A stretch of DNA of 64,000 bases from Ectopseudomonas khazarica (lineage in GTDB: Bacteria; Pseudomonadota; Gammaproteobacteria; Pseudomonadales; Pseudomonadaceae). Below the pieces are notes generated by a model. That model had not been told where the DNA came from and searched no databases. It was given only the letters and a program-made list of their open reading frames with translations. The stretch is taken from contig NZ_SBHZ01000007.1 of NCBI RefSeq assembly GCF_004521985.1, forward strand, positions 239,491 through 303,490. Reading direction: 5' to 3'. A program made the position numbers and the translations under genes. The stretch's first letter is position 1. Every line of letters begins with the position of its first letter. Shown one piece after another: positions 1-9,050 of this stretch.

Positions 1-390
1 CTGGCATTGATGGTCAAGGCCGCGGCCCAGTATCCGCTGATCCATCAGTTCACCACGGACTCGGAAGCCACCGTGGCCTTTCGCAAGCCCAACTACACCC
101 TGGGCTTTCGCAACACCAATGCCCTGGTGCGCAAGGCCGACTGGAACATCAACCTGAGCAAGACCGGCTTCACCAATGCCGCCGGTCGGTGCCTGGTGAT
201 GGCTACCACCATGGCCAATCGTTCGGTGGCGTTCGTCGTGCTCGGCGCGTTCGGCAAATACACCCACATGGCCGACGCCAACCGCCTCAAGCGCTGGATG
301 GAGACCGGCAAGGTCACGCCGGTGCCGGCAGCGGCGCTCAGCTACAAGCAGCAGAAGCTCGCCGAGTGGAGCCTGCAGGCGGCGCAGTGA
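1..390 (+). CDS. pbpG: D-alanyl-D-alanine endopeptidase (PBP7/PbpG type), 3' end only
   Basis: The reading frame is open from the left edge, so this is the C-terminal part (about 129 residues) of a gene that begins outside the window. It carries the KTG triad of serine peptidase family S11 within [11 protein letters not shown], followed by the typical strands (CLVMAT, VVLGAF). S11 low-molecular-weight penicillin-binding proteins trim or cleave peptide cross-links of peptidoglycan in the periplasm. The short tail after the KTG box, without the extra beta-domain and amphipathic anchor of DacA/DacC, favours the PbpG endopeptidase over a carboxypeptidase. The SxxK and SxN motifs would lie upstream and cannot be checked. 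A strong terminator follows immediately. Confidence 0.8.
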   Translation: MALMVKAAAQYPLIHQFTTDSEATVAFRKPNYTLGFRNTNALVRKADWNINLSKTGFTNAAGRCLVMATTMANRSVAFVVLGAFGKYTHMADANRLKRWMETGKVTPVPAAALSYKQQKLAEWSLQAAQ

Positions 391-408
391 GCGTTTGGCG
401 GGACAAGG

Positions 409-434
409 GGGCGACTCGCTGAGTCGCCCTTTTT
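409..434 (+). terminator. Rho-independent terminator after pbpG
   Basis: A perfect 9-bp stem (GGGCGACTC / GAGTCGCCC) with a 3-nt loop is followed by a run of five T residues, 19 bp after the pbpG stop codon. This is a classic intrinsic terminator for the plus strand. Confidence 0.9.
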
Positions 435-470
435 CATCGTGCCTCCGGTGCGTTGCCGGGGCTGCAGCGG

Positions 471-1394
471 CTAGTTTCGCGGTTCGCCGCTCATACCGCC
501 CTGGCCCGGGTCGCCCAGGTGTTCGCTGAGAAAGTCCAGAAAGCAGGTGATGCGTGAGGCCAGCGCGGTGTTGCGGTAGTACACCGCATTGATCGGCTGG
601 CGCACCTCCACGCGTTGTTCGGCCAGCACCTCCACCAGCGCGCCACGGGCGCGGGCCGCGTCTGTCATGAAGTCCGACAGGCACACCAGCCCTTCGCCGG
701 CCAGGGCCAGTTCGAGCATGGTGTCGCCGCTGGAGGCGCGCAGGCTCGGGGTGATCCGCCAGCGCTCGCCGAGGGCATGGCGCAGTGGCCATTCATTCAG
801 GCTGTCGGGTTCGGTGAAGCCGATCAGGCAGTGCCCCTGCAGGTCTTCGCTGCGCGCCGGGTGGCCATGCCTGCGCAGGTACTCCGGGCTGGCCAGCACG
901 CGCCGGCGGCTGTGATACAGCGGTCGGGCATGCAGGCTGGAGTCCGGCAGGTGACCGATGCGGATGGCCAGGTCGGTACGCCGCTCGAGCAGGTCGATGA
1001 TGCGGTCGTCGCTGTTCAGCTCCAGCTCGATCTGCGGGTAACGTGCGCGAAACTCGCCGATCAGCGGAACGATCACGTGCAGCATGAAGGGCGAGGCAGT
1101 GTTGATGCGCAGGCGCCCGGCGGGTGCCTGGCGACGCAGGGCCATCTGCTCCTCGGCCTCCTCCACGCTGGCGAGGATGCGCCGGGCCTGGGCGAGAAAC
1201 AGCTCGCCCTCCTCGGTCAGCTCCAGGCGTCTCGTGGTACGGCGCAGCAGGGTCACCGCGAGCTTTTCTTCCAGGCGGCTAAGGGCGCGGCTGACGCCGG
1301 AGGCGGTCTGCTCCAGCTGTTCGGCGGCGGCGCTGATCGAGCCGCTGTCGACCACGCTGACGAAGGCGAGCATTTCTTCCAGGCTGGTCTTCAT
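471..1394 (-). CDS. LysR-family transcriptional regulator (YafC-like)
   Basis: This 307-residue protein has an N-terminal winged helix-turn-helix (residues 1-60, with SISAAAEQLEQTASGVSRAL as the recognition region) and a LysR substrate-binding domain. It is divergently transcribed from the aldo/keto reductase gene, with about 220 bp between the two starts. In Escherichia coli a LysR gene, yafC, also neighbours dkgB, so a role in controlling the reductase is a reasonable inference. The inducer is unknown. No convincing T-N11-A operator could be singled out in the shared intergenic region. Confidence 0.85.
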   Translation of the reverse strand: MKTSLEEMLAFVSVVDSGSISAAAEQLEQTASGVSRALSRLEEKLAVTLLRRTTRRLELTEEGELFLAQARRILASVEEAEEQMALRRQAPAGRLRINTASPFMLHVIVPLIGEFRARYPQIELELNSDDRIIDLLERRTDLAIRIGHLPDSSLHARPLYHSRRRVLASPEYLRRHGHPARSEDLQGHCLIGFTEPDSLNEWPLRHALGERWRITPSLRASSGDTMLELALAGEGLVCLSDFMTDAARARGALVEVLAEQRVEVRQPINAVYYRNTALASRITCFLDFLSEHLGDPGQGGMSGEPRN

Positions 1395-1617
1395 TGTTGA
1401 ACTTCAGTCAAAGGTGTTTGCCAGGTTGTCGGCTTTTTCCGCATGAGTCTGGCCCGGATACTGCGTCTCCAGCAAGCCTGCTCGCCCTGTCTGGCCGGCG
1501 CCATGTGCCTCCTGGCTGCGGCCGTGCAACTTTTCCCGCGGTGAGCGGGCCGAACCTTTCATTCCCTGAGCCACTCCGCGCTCGGTAAGCGCTGCGCAAC
1601 CCATGAGGAGACCCGTC

Positions 1618-2421
1618 ATGACATTTCTTCCCCCTGTCGGCCTTGGCACATTCCGTCTCAAGGACCAGGTCGCCATCGACGCTGTGCGCAGCGGCCTCGA
1701 ACTGGGCTACCGGCATGTCGACACCGCGCAAGCCTACGGCAACGAAGCGGCGGTCGGTCAGGCCATCGCCGAGAGTGGCGTGGCCCGCGACGAGCTGTTC
1801 GTCACCACCAAGGTCTGGACCGAGAACCTCGGCCGTGGCCGGGTGCTCGCCAGCCTGCAGGAGAGCCTGCAACGCCTGGCTCTGCAGCGCGTCGACCTGA
1901 CGCTGATCCACTGGCCATCGCCGAACGACGAGATTCCCGTGGCGCAGTACCTGGAGGAACTGCTGGAAGCCAAGCGCCAGGGGCTGACATCGGCCATCGG
2001 TGTCTCCAACTTCACCATCGCCCATCTGCGCGAGGCCATCGCTGCGGTGGGTGTCGAGGAGATCGCGACCAACCAGGTGGAAATCCATCCGCTGCTGCAG
2101 AACCGCAAGCTGGTCGATTTCGCCCGCCAGCAGGGTATTCACCTGACGGCCTACATGCCGCTGGCCTACGGCAAGGTGCTGGTCGAGCCGGAGATCCAGC
2201 GCATCGCTGCCGCGCATGGCGCCAGCCCGGCGCAGGTGGCCCTGGCCTGGTCGCTGCAGCAGGGCTATGCGGTGATTCCGTCGTCGACCAAACGCGAGAA
2301 CCTGGCCGCCAACCTGGCCGCCGCCGACCTGCGTCTGAGTGACGCCGACATGGCCGCCATCGCCACCCTGGAGCGCGCTGAGCGGGTGGCCAACCCGGGC
2401 TTCGCGCCGCGCTGGGATTGA
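1618..2421 (+). CDS. dkgB: 2,5-diketo-D-gluconate reductase B (aldo/keto reductase)
   Basis: The 267-residue product is an NADPH-dependent aldo/keto reductase that reduces small aldehydes and keto sugars such as 2,5-diketo-D-gluconate and methylglyoxal. It matches DkgB closely in length and motifs: GLGTFRLKD at the start, the AKR tetrad Asp/Tyr in DTAQAYGNE, Lys in TTKVW, His in LIHWPSP, and the cofactor motif IPSSTKR near the C-terminus. The ATG at 1618 is chosen over the in-frame ATG at 1603 because GAGGAG lies 7 nt upstream of it, and the longer form would start before its own ribosome-binding site. It is divergent from a LysR regulator, as in enteric bacteria. Confidence 0.93.
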   Translation: MTFLPPVGLGTFRLKDQVAIDAVRSGLELGYRHVDTAQAYGNEAAVGQAIAESGVARDELFVTTKVWTENLGRGRVLASLQESLQRLALQRVDLTLIHWPSPNDEIPVAQYLEELLEAKRQGLTSAIGVSNFTIAHLREAIAAVGVEEIATNQVEIHPLLQNRKLVDFARQQGIHLTAYMPLAYGKVLVEPEIQRIAAAHGASPAQVALAWSLQQGYAVIPSSTKRENLAANLAAADLRLSDADMAAIATLERAERVANPGFAPRWD

Positions 2422-2500
2422 GCTTGCCGGTCCGCGCGAGTGACGTCAGCGCGGGGCTCATGCGAGAAGCTGCCAACCGGGGCTGGATGGCGGCCGACGC

Positions 2501-4708
2501 TCAGAATCTCGCGCTCAGGGTCAATTGCAGGTTGCGCGGCTCGCCATACCAGAGCTGGCTGTAGAAGCCGACCTGCTCGAGGTATCGCTTGTCGAAGACG
2601 TTGTTGAGGTTGGCGGTCGCCGCGATGTGTTCGCTGATCTGGTACCTGGCCATCAGGTCGACCAGGGCATAGCTGTCCGCGCTGACGTCCACCGGGCCGT
2701 TGGGGCTGCCGGTGTTGGCGCGTGAGATGTCGCTGCGCCAGGTCGTGCCGCCGCCCAGGGTCAGGTCCCGCAGTACACCGTCCAGCCGGTAGGTGGTGAA
2801 CAGCTTGAACTGCGTGCGTGGGTGGGTGGTATTGATCGCCTTGCCCTCGGCATTGCGGGCGATGAAGTGGGTGTAGCTGGTGGACAGGTTCCACGCCTCG
2901 CTCAGCGCGCCGCTCAGTTCCAGGTCGAAGCCGTCGACCACGGCCCCCTCGCCGGCCTTGTAGGCCTGCTGGCTGGGGTCGGCGCTCAGGAAGGTATCGG
3001 GAATGGCCTCGGCCAGGCCCTCCTGCCTGGTGCGATAGACCGACAGGGCGGCGTTCAGCTGGCCGTCCAGGTAGCCCGCCTTGATGCCGAGTTCGTAGCT
3101 GTCGCCGCTGACCGGATCGAGGAAGCTGCCATCCGGCGCGCGCTGCGTCTGGTTCTTGAAGATGCTGGTGTAGCTCGTGTACAGGCTGTAGGTCCGGTCG
3201 AGGTCATAGACCAGGCCGGCGTAGGGCGTGACCTCGTCGCTGTAGCGATAGGTGCGCTGGGTGCCGAAGTAGTTCTGTTCGATCTCCCAGGTGCTGACGC
3301 GGACCCCCAGGATCAGATGCAGCGGATCGGCCAGCGACAGGCGCGTCACCGCATAGCCGCCGGTCTGGCGGATATCGGTGCGGTCGCCGTTGGCGCGCGT
3401 GCCCGACCAGATGGGCTCGGCAATCGCGCCGTTGCTCCAGTCCAGTTGCGAGTCGGCAATCGGCGCGGTGCCGGGCAGCGGCAGGTACTGGTCCATCTGC
3501 AGGTCGTCGGCGATGCTCATCCAGCCGAACGCGGCGTCATGCGTGCGGCCCAGCAGCTCGAACGGCCCGCTGCCGGTCAGGTGCCAGTCGTCACGGGTGC
3601 GCTCGCCGTCATACTTGAGGAAGCTGGCGCTCATGCCTGCGTCGTTGCGCTCTGGATAGCCGCCGCGAAACACATAGCGCATCGCGTAGTCGGCCTCGGT
3701 GCGGCTGTAGGCCGCGCGTAGCGTCCAGTCGTTTTCCAACTGGTGTTCGAGATCGATGAAGGCGGTGTTCGACTCGGTGCCGAAGTACGACCACCGGGTG
3801 TTGTTGGCCGTGGAGCGTCCATAGTGGGTGCGCGACCCGTCGGCGTAGAACATCGGCACGCCCGCGCCCATGCCGTCGGTATCGTTCTTCTGGTGTTCGA
3901 GGCTCAGCGTGAGTTGCGTGCGTGGGGTCAGCTCCGCGCTGATCACGCCGTACAGGGTTTCACTGTCGTAGTGCTGATAGTCGATGAAGGTATCGCGCTC
4001 GGAGTAGGCCGCCACCACGCGGGCTGCGATCCGGCCGTCGGCCGTCAGCGGGGTGGAGACATCGATATCGCCACGGCGCTGGTCCCAGCGTCCGCTGCCG
4101 AGCGAGCCGCCGATGGCGAACTCTGGCAGCGGGCGCTTGCGGATGAAGTTGACCGCAGCCGAAGGGTTGCCGGCGCCGGTCAGCAACCCTGTGGAGCCCC
4201 GCACGATCTCGACGCGATCGTAGATCGCCGAGTCGACATCGGTGGCGCCGAAGTTCCAGAAGTTGTTGATCGGCGAAGCCAGGCCATCGAACTGGAAGTT
4301 GTCGATGTCGAAGCCGCGAGCGGAGAACGACACGCGATTGCTGTCACTGCGGCTCATCGAGATACCGGGGGCGCTGGCGAGTATCGCGGCGGTGTCGCGC
4401 AGGCCGCGATCTTCGATCTGCTGGCGGGTGACGACGCTCACCGATTGCGGTGTCTCGCGGATCGACAGCGGCAGGCCCACGGCGGTGGACATGCTGCCGG
4501 TGGTGTAGCTGCCGGTGCCCTCGGTTTCGGACTGCGGCAGCTGCGTGCCCTGCACGTTCATCGCCGGCAGCGTCAGGCTGCTTTCGTGTGCGTCTGTGTC
4601 TTCAACGTCCTCTTGCGCGGCTGCGCCTGCCGTCAGGGGCAGCAGGGCGCTGGCGAGCAATGCGCGGCGCAGGGTCGGGGCGAGCGGGAGGATCGAGCAT
4701 TTCGACAT
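2501..4708 (-). CDS. TonB-dependent siderophore receptor
   Basis: This 735-residue outer-membrane receptor imports a ferric siderophore using TonB energy. It has a Sec signal peptide (residues 1-31, ending near GAAAQ) and a plug domain with the family string ETPQSVSVVTRQQIEDRGL. The plug also contains YDRVEIVRGSTGLLTGAGNPS. A 22-strand barrel ends in aromatic Phe, as required for BAM recognition. There is no STN signalling domain, so it is a pure transporter of the FpvA/FoxA-like 'siderophore receptor' class. A Fur-box-like sequence lies just upstream. The AraC-type regulator gene directly upstream on the same strand resembles PchR, which suggests activation by the imported siderophore. The cognate siderophore cannot be named. 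Confidence 0.9.
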   Translation of the reverse strand: MSKCSILPLAPTLRRALLASALLPLTAGAAAQEDVEDTDAHESSLTLPAMNVQGTQLPQSETEGTGSYTTGSMSTAVGLPLSIRETPQSVSVVTRQQIEDRGLRDTAAILASAPGISMSRSDSNRVSFSARGFDIDNFQFDGLASPINNFWNFGATDVDSAIYDRVEIVRGSTGLLTGAGNPSAAVNFIRKRPLPEFAIGGSLGSGRWDQRRGDIDVSTPLTADGRIAARVVAAYSERDTFIDYQHYDSETLYGVISAELTPRTQLTLSLEHQKNDTDGMGAGVPMFYADGSRTHYGRSTANNTRWSYFGTESNTAFIDLEHQLENDWTLRAAYSRTEADYAMRYVFRGGYPERNDAGMSASFLKYDGERTRDDWHLTGSGPFELLGRTHDAAFGWMSIADDLQMDQYLPLPGTAPIADSQLDWSNGAIAEPIWSGTRANGDRTDIRQTGGYAVTRLSLADPLHLILGVRVSTWEIEQNYFGTQRTYRYSDEVTPYAGLVYDLDRTYSLYTSYTSIFKNQTQRAPDGSFLDPVSGDSYELGIKAGYLDGQLNAALSVYRTRQEGLAEAIPDTFLSADPSQQAYKAGEGAVVDGFDLELSGALSEAWNLSTSYTHFIARNAEGKAINTTHPRTQFKLFTTYRLDGVLRDLTLGGGTTWRSDISRANTGSPNGPVDVSADSYALVDLMARYQISEHIAATANLNNVFDKRYLEQVGFYSQLWYGEPRNLQLTLSARF

Positions 4709-4736
4709 TGCAGGCGTCTCATCGGGAAAATTTGTC

Positions 4737-4755
4737 GATGAGAATTATTCACATT
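4737..4755 (-). promoter_or_regulatory. Candidate Fur box upstream of the TonB receptor
   Basis: GATGAGAATTATTCACATT, about 30 bp before the receptor start, resembles the GATAATGATAATCATTATC Fur consensus, with AT-rich imperfect dyad symmetry. Iron repression of the receptor is the expected outcome. This is motif similarity only. Confidence 0.55.
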
Positions 4756-4843
4756 TGTCCGGGCGATACCTTTGCTCGATGCCAGTGTTCCTTTGCCGGA
4801 TGCCAGGCCTGGAACGACGCTGCGAGGATGCTGTCGGGCCAGG

Positions 4844-5791
4844 CTAGATGGATTCGCGGGGCGCTACGCCGAAGTGCTGCCGGTATGCGGTGGCGAAGTT
4901 GCTGGCATGGCGGTAGCCGACGTAGTGGGCGACATCCTGAACGCGCCAGCCCTGTCCGAGGTACTGCCTGGCCAGCTCCATGCGGCGCTGGCGCAGGTAG
5001 GCCATGACGCTGACACCATAGGCCTGCTGGAACTTCTGGCGCAGTGAGCTGGGGCTCATGCACGCCAGCTGTGCCAGCTGATGCAGGCTGTGCTCGGCTC
5101 CAGGTTCCTGATGCAGGTAGTCGCGTACCCGCTCCAGCAGGCTGCGGTCACGTGGGTTGAGCGAGGGCGCGTGGCGCTCGTCGGCGTCGATGGCGTTCAG
5201 GCCATGTGCCAGCAGCTGCAGTGCCAGGCCTTCGTGCAGCAGGCGCTGCAGGCAACCGTGCGAGCGTTCGCCGGCCAGGGCCTGCAGGGCAGGCTGCAGG
5301 TCTGCCGGAACGCTCCAGCGTTGCGTGTACACGCGGCGCTGTCGGAGGCTGGCACGCAACAGATCGGCCAGTTGCTCATCCGCCAGGTCATCGATGTCAG
5401 CGATGGACAGGTTGAGGCCACGCAGGTGGTGATGAGCGTGATGCCGGGCACTCTGGCCGGGCCCGTCCTGGCTGAGCAGGGTGACGCCCTGACCCGGCGT
5501 GAGGGTGGTGGAGGTGGTGCCGTCGAGCTGGGCCTGTCCTTCCAGCAGGACGATCATGGTGAGACTGGGGGCGGTGAAGGACTGCGCCTGGTAGCCGTGC
5601 AAGGTGTGCACCTCGGAGCTGACCAGGGTCATGCCCAGACGGGTTTGCTGCTCGTTGATGTAGCCCCGCATCACGCACGGGTTGTCTTCATGCTGTGGGC
5701 CAATCAGGCTGTAGTGCACATGATGACGGCGGCCCAGCTGGCGCAGGTCATCCAGCGAGTAGAGGCATGGGGCGTGCAGGGGCTGGACCAT
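4844..5791 (-). CDS. AraC-family regulator, PchR-like
   Basis: The product is about 315 residues long. The C-terminal 100 residues form the double helix-turn-helix of AraC/XylS proteins (LACMSPSSLRQKFQQAYGVS and VQDVAHYVGYRHASNFATAY). The N-terminal half is the effector-binding part seen in PchR-type regulators, which sense ferric siderophores and activate the cognate TonB receptor gene. It lies immediately upstream of, and co-directional with, a receptor gene. I place the start at 5791 (MVQPLHAP) because the longer open frame, starting at 5839, would begin inside the Fur-box-like sequence; no strong Shine-Dalgarno is visible at either place. It is likely iron-repressed through Fur and activates the receptor in response to siderophore. 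Confidence 0.85.
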   Translation of the reverse strand: MVQPLHAPCLYSLDDLRQLGRRHHVHYSLIGPQHEDNPCVMRGYINEQQTRLGMTLVSSEVHTLHGYQAQSFTAPSLTMIVLLEGQAQLDGTTSTTLTPGQGVTLLSQDGPGQSARHHAHHHLRGLNLSIADIDDLADEQLADLLRASLRQRRVYTQRWSVPADLQPALQALAGERSHGCLQRLLHEGLALQLLAHGLNAIDADERHAPSLNPRDRSLLERVRDYLHQEPGAEHSLHQLAQLACMSPSSLRQKFQQAYGVSVMAYLRQRRMELARQYLGQGWRVQDVAHYVGYRHASNFATAYRQHFGVAPRESI

Positions 5792-5821
5792 GGGCGTCAC
5801 CCGGGCGGCGAAAACGCAGAT

Positions 5822-5840
5822 GATAACATTGATTATCATT
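5822..5840 (-). promoter_or_regulatory. Candidate Fur box upstream of the AraC-type regulator
   Basis: GATAACATTGATTATCATT lies 30-50 bp upstream of the chosen start. On the minus strand it reads AATGATAATCAATGTTATC and contains the strong TGATAATCA core of Fur sites. Confidence 0.7.
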
Positions 5841-5881
5841 TGCGTATTTCGATGATATGGCGCGCCCTTGCTGCCCTGGGA

Positions 5882-6625
5882 CTAGCGCCCGCCGGCGATA
5901 TCCAGCAGTGCGCCGGTGGTGTAGCTGGCCTTGTCGTCGAGCAGCCAGACGATCGCCTCGGCGACTTCCTCGGCACGTCCGGCGCGTCCCAGCGGGGTGC
6001 CCTTGCCCAGGCGCTCGGCACGATCCGGCTGGCCGCCGCTGGCGTGGATGTCGGTATCGATCAGCCCCGGACGCACGGCGTTGACCCGCACGCCCTCGCC
6101 GCCCAGCTCCTTGGCCAGGCCACGGGTCAGGACGTCCATGGCGCCCTTGGCCCCGGCATAGTCGACGTACTCGAAGGGTGAGCCGAGGCTGGCTGCTACC
6201 GAAGACACCAGCACCATCGAGCCGCCCGCGCCGCCACGGCTGCGGGCCATGCGTCGGGCGCCTTCGCGGGCGGTGAGATAGCTGCCCAGCACGTTGACCT
6301 CGAACATGCGCCGCAGGCGCTCGCCGCTCATGTCCAGCAGCGGCAGGGGCGGTGCGACGATGCCGGCATTGACCACCAGACCCTGCAGCGGTCCGAGTGT
6401 GTCCATGGCTTCGAACAGCCGCTGCACGTCGGCTTCGATGGCCACGTCGCCCTGCAGCGCGACGGCCTGGCCGCCGGCCGCCTGGATCTGCGCCACCACC
6501 GCGTCGGCGGCCGCGCGATCCTCGCGATAGTTGACGCCGACCGTCCAGCCCTGCGCGGCGGCCAGCAGGGCAGTGGCGCGGCCGATGCCACGGCTGGCAC
6601 CGGTAATCAGCAGGTTCTTGCTCAT
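5882..6625 (-). CDS. Short-chain dehydrogenase/reductase (SDR), YgfF-like
   Basis: This 247-residue classical SDR has all the family motifs: the Rossmann dinucleotide motif GASRGIG near residue 9, NAG near residue 88, a catalytic Ser in LVSSVAAS, and YxxxK as YAGAK. It ends with a TGALLDIAGG segment typical of the fold. It probably catalyses NAD(P)-dependent oxidoreduction of a sugar or small alcohol, but the substrate cannot be inferred. It is on the same strand as the AraC regulator and ends 90 bp upstream of that gene's start. The Fur site between them suggests the regulator has its own promoter. Confidence 0.87.
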   Translation of the reverse strand: MSKNLLITGASRGIGRATALLAAAQGWTVGVNYREDRAAADAVVAQIQAAGGQAVALQGDVAIEADVQRLFEAMDTLGPLQGLVVNAGIVAPPLPLLDMSGERLRRMFEVNVLGSYLTAREGARRMARSRGGAGGSMVLVSSVAASLGSPFEYVDYAGAKGAMDVLTRGLAKELGGEGVRVNAVRPGLIDTDIHASGGQPDRAERLGKGTPLGRAGRAEEVAEAIVWLLDDKASYTTGALLDIAGGR

Positions 6626-6857
6626 CAGCGGGATCCTCGTCGGTTTCCGCTCAGGTTACCCGCGCGCGCCATCCAGCCCAAGCCGCATTGCACGCAGATC
6701 GGAATGCCGCCACCGCCCTCTGCTGGCGAGCTTGGCCCGTTGCCATCAGTCAGTGTTTTGCCCGCTTCACTGGTTGCCCAGGCGCATGGGCGCTACCATG
6801 CGCCCCCCTTTTTTCTTCATCCGCCATCGCCCGGTCCAGCCGGCTAGCCGAGACGTC

Positions 6858-8300
6858 ATGAAACCCGCACGCATACGCGCCGACCTGCTGGCCGGCCTGA
6901 CCTCCTCCTTCGCCCTGGTGCCGGAGTGCATCGCCTTCGCCCTGGTCGCCCAGCTCAACCCGCTGATGGGGCTGTACGGCGCCTTCATCATCTGCACCCT
7001 CACCGCCCTGTTCGGGGGCCGTCCCGGCATGGTTTCCGGTGCGGCCGGCTCGATGGCCGTGGTGATCGTCGCCCTGGTGGTGCAACACGGTGCGCAGTAC
7101 CTGCTGGCCACCGTGCTGCTCGGCGGCGTGCTGATGATCCTGTTCGGCCTGCTGCGCCTGGGCAAGCTGGTGCGCATGGTGCCGCACCCGGTGATGCTCG
7201 GCTTCGTCAACGGCCTGGCCATCGTCATCGCGATGTCGCAGCTGGAGCACTTCCATGCCGAAGGCGGCTGGCTGCAAGGGGCCGCGCTGTCCTGGATGCT
7301 GGGCCTGGTGGCGCTGACCATGGCCGTGGTCTACCTGCTGCCGAAGCTGACCCGCGCGGTGCCGCCGGCGCTGGTGGCGATCCTCGGCGTCGGCCTGCTG
7401 GTGTACCTGCTCGACCTGCCCACCCGCACCCTTGGCGACATGGCGCATATCGCCGGCGGCCTGCCGCAATTCGCCCTGCCGGACATTCCGTGGAACCTGG
7501 AGACCCTGCGCATCATTGCCCCCTACGCGGTGCTGATGGCGCTGGTCGGCCTGCTGGAAACCCTGCTGACCCTCAACCTCACCGACGAGATCACCCAGAG
7601 CCGCGGCAACACCAACCGCGAGTGCGTGGCGCTCGGTGCGGCCAACATGGTCTCCGGCGCGTTCGGCGGCATGGGCGGCTGTGCGATGATCGGCCAGACC
7701 ATGATCAACCTCAGCTCCGGCGGCCGTGGCCGGCTGTCCGGCGTGGTCGCCGGGGTGATGATCCTGCTCTTCGTGCTGTTCCTCTCGCCGCTGATCGAGC
7801 GCATCCCGCTGGCCGCGCTGGTGGGCGTGATGTTCGTGGTGGCGCAGCAGACCTTCGCCTGGGGCTCGCTGCGGGTCGCCGGCAAGGTGCCGGCCAACGA
7901 CGTGCTGGTGATCGTCGCGGTGACCGCCATCACCGTGGTCACCGACCTGGCCACCGCGGTGCTCTGCGGCATCGTCATCGCCGCGCTCAATTTCGCCTGG
8001 CAGCATGCCCGTGAGCTGTATGCCGACAGCGACCTGCAGGCCGACGGCAGCAAGCTGTACCGTGCCCATGGCACGCTGTTCTTCGCTTCCTGCACCACCT
8101 TCCTCAATCAGTTCGAGCCGGCCGACGATCCGCAGCAGGTGACGCTGGACTGCCGCCACCTGAGCTTCGTCGACTACTCCGCCATCGCCGCGCTGAAAAC
8201 CCTGCGCGAACGCTACGAGCGCGCCGGCAAGCACCTGCGCGTGGTGCACCTGTCCGAGCGCTGCAAGCAACTGCTCAAGCGTGCCGGGGCGGGCGAGTAG
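6858..8300 (+). CDS. SulP-family anion transporter with STAS domain
   Basis: The 480-residue inner-membrane protein consists of roughly 10-12 hydrophobic segments (residues 10-390) followed by a C-terminal STAS domain, with the fold-typical line VTLDCRHLSFVDYSAIAALKTL. SulP proteins carry sulfate, bicarbonate or other inorganic anions, usually coupled to H+ or Na+. The N-terminal signature is ADLLAGLTSSFALVPECIAFA. The start at 6858 (MKPARIRAD) is preferred because upstream in-frame ATGs would add a tail without family similarity. The gene is monocistronic and divergent from the SDR. The substrate cannot be assigned. Confidence 0.88.
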   Translation: MKPARIRADLLAGLTSSFALVPECIAFALVAQLNPLMGLYGAFIICTLTALFGGRPGMVSGAAGSMAVVIVALVVQHGAQYLLATVLLGGVLMILFGLLRLGKLVRMVPHPVMLGFVNGLAIVIAMSQLEHFHAEGGWLQGAALSWMLGLVALTMAVVYLLPKLTRAVPPALVAILGVGLLVYLLDLPTRTLGDMAHIAGGLPQFALPDIPWNLETLRIIAPYAVLMALVGLLETLLTLNLTDEITQSRGNTNRECVALGAANMVSGAFGGMGGCAMIGQTMINLSSGGRGRLSGVVAGVMILLFVLFLSPLIERIPLAALVGVMFVVAQQTFAWGSLRVAGKVPANDVLVIVAVTAITVVTDLATAVLCGIVIAALNFAWQHARELYADSDLQADGSKLYRAHGTLFFASCTTFLNQFEPADDPQQVTLDCRHLSFVDYSAIAALKTLRERYERAGKHLRVVHLSERCKQLLKRAGAGE

Positions 8301-8390
8301 GGGCGTCCGCCCATGTGCAGGCGTTAGCACGGGGCAGTGATCAGCGAGGGTGGTGCCGGCAGCGCTGCCTGCAATCTTGCTGAAAGAGCA

Positions 8391-8434
8391 TTGAAGAGTC
8401 CCTGTTTAGGACTTATCGTTCCACTATTGGGACT
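8391..8434 (+). promoter_or_regulatory. Promoter with two phased 17-bp palindromic operators
   Basis: A candidate sigma-70 promoter (TTGAAG at 8391-8396, 17 nt, TATCGT at 8414-8419) is overlapped by AGTCC-N7-GGACT at 8397-8413. A second site, GTTCC-N7-GGACT at 8418-8434, follows. Both sites are 17 bp long with the same 7-nt spacer and are offset by exactly 21 bp, two helical turns. The first lies between -35 and -10 and the second just downstream of -10, the layout expected for autorepression by the HTH protein encoded next. Confidence 0.6.
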
Positions 8435-8447
8435 CAACGGGGCTTCT

Positions 8448-9050
8448 ATGCCAACTCTTTCATTAAGCGAGGCGCTGTTCACCGGCACCCAGCGCAAGGT
8501 GCTGGGGCTGCTGTACGGCAAGCCGGAGCAGAGCTTCTATGCCAACGAGATTGCTCGTCATGCGCAGGTTGGCAAAGGCAGTCTGATGCGTGAACTGGAG
8601 CGGTTGCAGCAGGTGGGCATCCTGACCCTGACCCGCCAAGGCAATCAGACCCATTACCAGGCCAACCCGGATTGTCCGATCTATGCCGAGTTGCAGGGTA
8701 TCGTGCGCAAGACCTTTGGCATCGGTGCGCCGCTGCGCGAGGCGCTCGCGCCGCTCTCCGCGCACCTGACGTGGGCTTTCGTCTATGGTTCGCTGGCCAA
8801 AGGCCGCGAACATGCCGATAGCGATATCGACCTGATGCTGATCGGCGACAGCCTGCGCTATGCCGAGGTGATGGAACACCTGCTGCCGGTCGAGGCGCAA
8901 CTGCGGCGTACCATCAATCCGACGCTGTACACTCCGGACGAGTGGCGGGCCAGGAAAGCCGCTGGCAACAGCTTCGTGCTGCGCGTGGCGCAGCAGGAAA
9001 AGATCGAGTTGATCGGCCACGATCCGGAGGGAACCGAACATGGTCAGTAA
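8448..9050 (+). CDS. HTH-nucleotidyltransferase fusion (MNT-type antitoxin candidate)
   Basis: This 200-residue protein has a winged helix-turn-helix (about residues 10-75, FYANEIARHAQVGKGSLMREL) fused to a minimal nucleotidyltransferase domain. The domain carries the signature G114-S115-x3-G119 followed by D126-x-D128 (SDIDL), so the metal-binding pair is intact. MNT proteins paired with HEPN partners form the type VII toxin-antitoxin group, in which the nucleotidyltransferase modifies and silences the HEPN protein. Here the extra HTH suggests the same protein also represses the operon through the paired operators upstream. The ATG at 8448 is chosen because upstream alternatives would lie inside the promoter. 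Its stop overlaps the HEPN start by 11 bp. Confidence 0.75.
   Translation: MPTLSLSEALFTGTQRKVLGLLYGKPEQSFYANEIARHAQVGKGSLMRELERLQQVGILTLTRQGNQTHYQANPDCPIYAELQGIVRKTFGIGAPLREALAPLSAHLTWAFVYGSLAKGREHADSDIDLMLIGDSLRYAEVMEHLLPVEAQLRRTINPTLYTPDEWRARKAAGNSFVLRVAQQEKIELIGHDPEGTEHGQ

Noticed and set aside
2422..2500. CCGCGC...GCGCGG hairpin between dkgB and the TonB receptor gene
   Set aside because: The stem is short (6 bp) with a long loop and no T tract, so terminator function is not supported.
5792..5839. Extended N-terminus (16 residues) for the AraC-type regulator
   Set aside because: It would start within a Fur-box-like sequence and has no ribosome-binding site. The start at 5791 is preferred.
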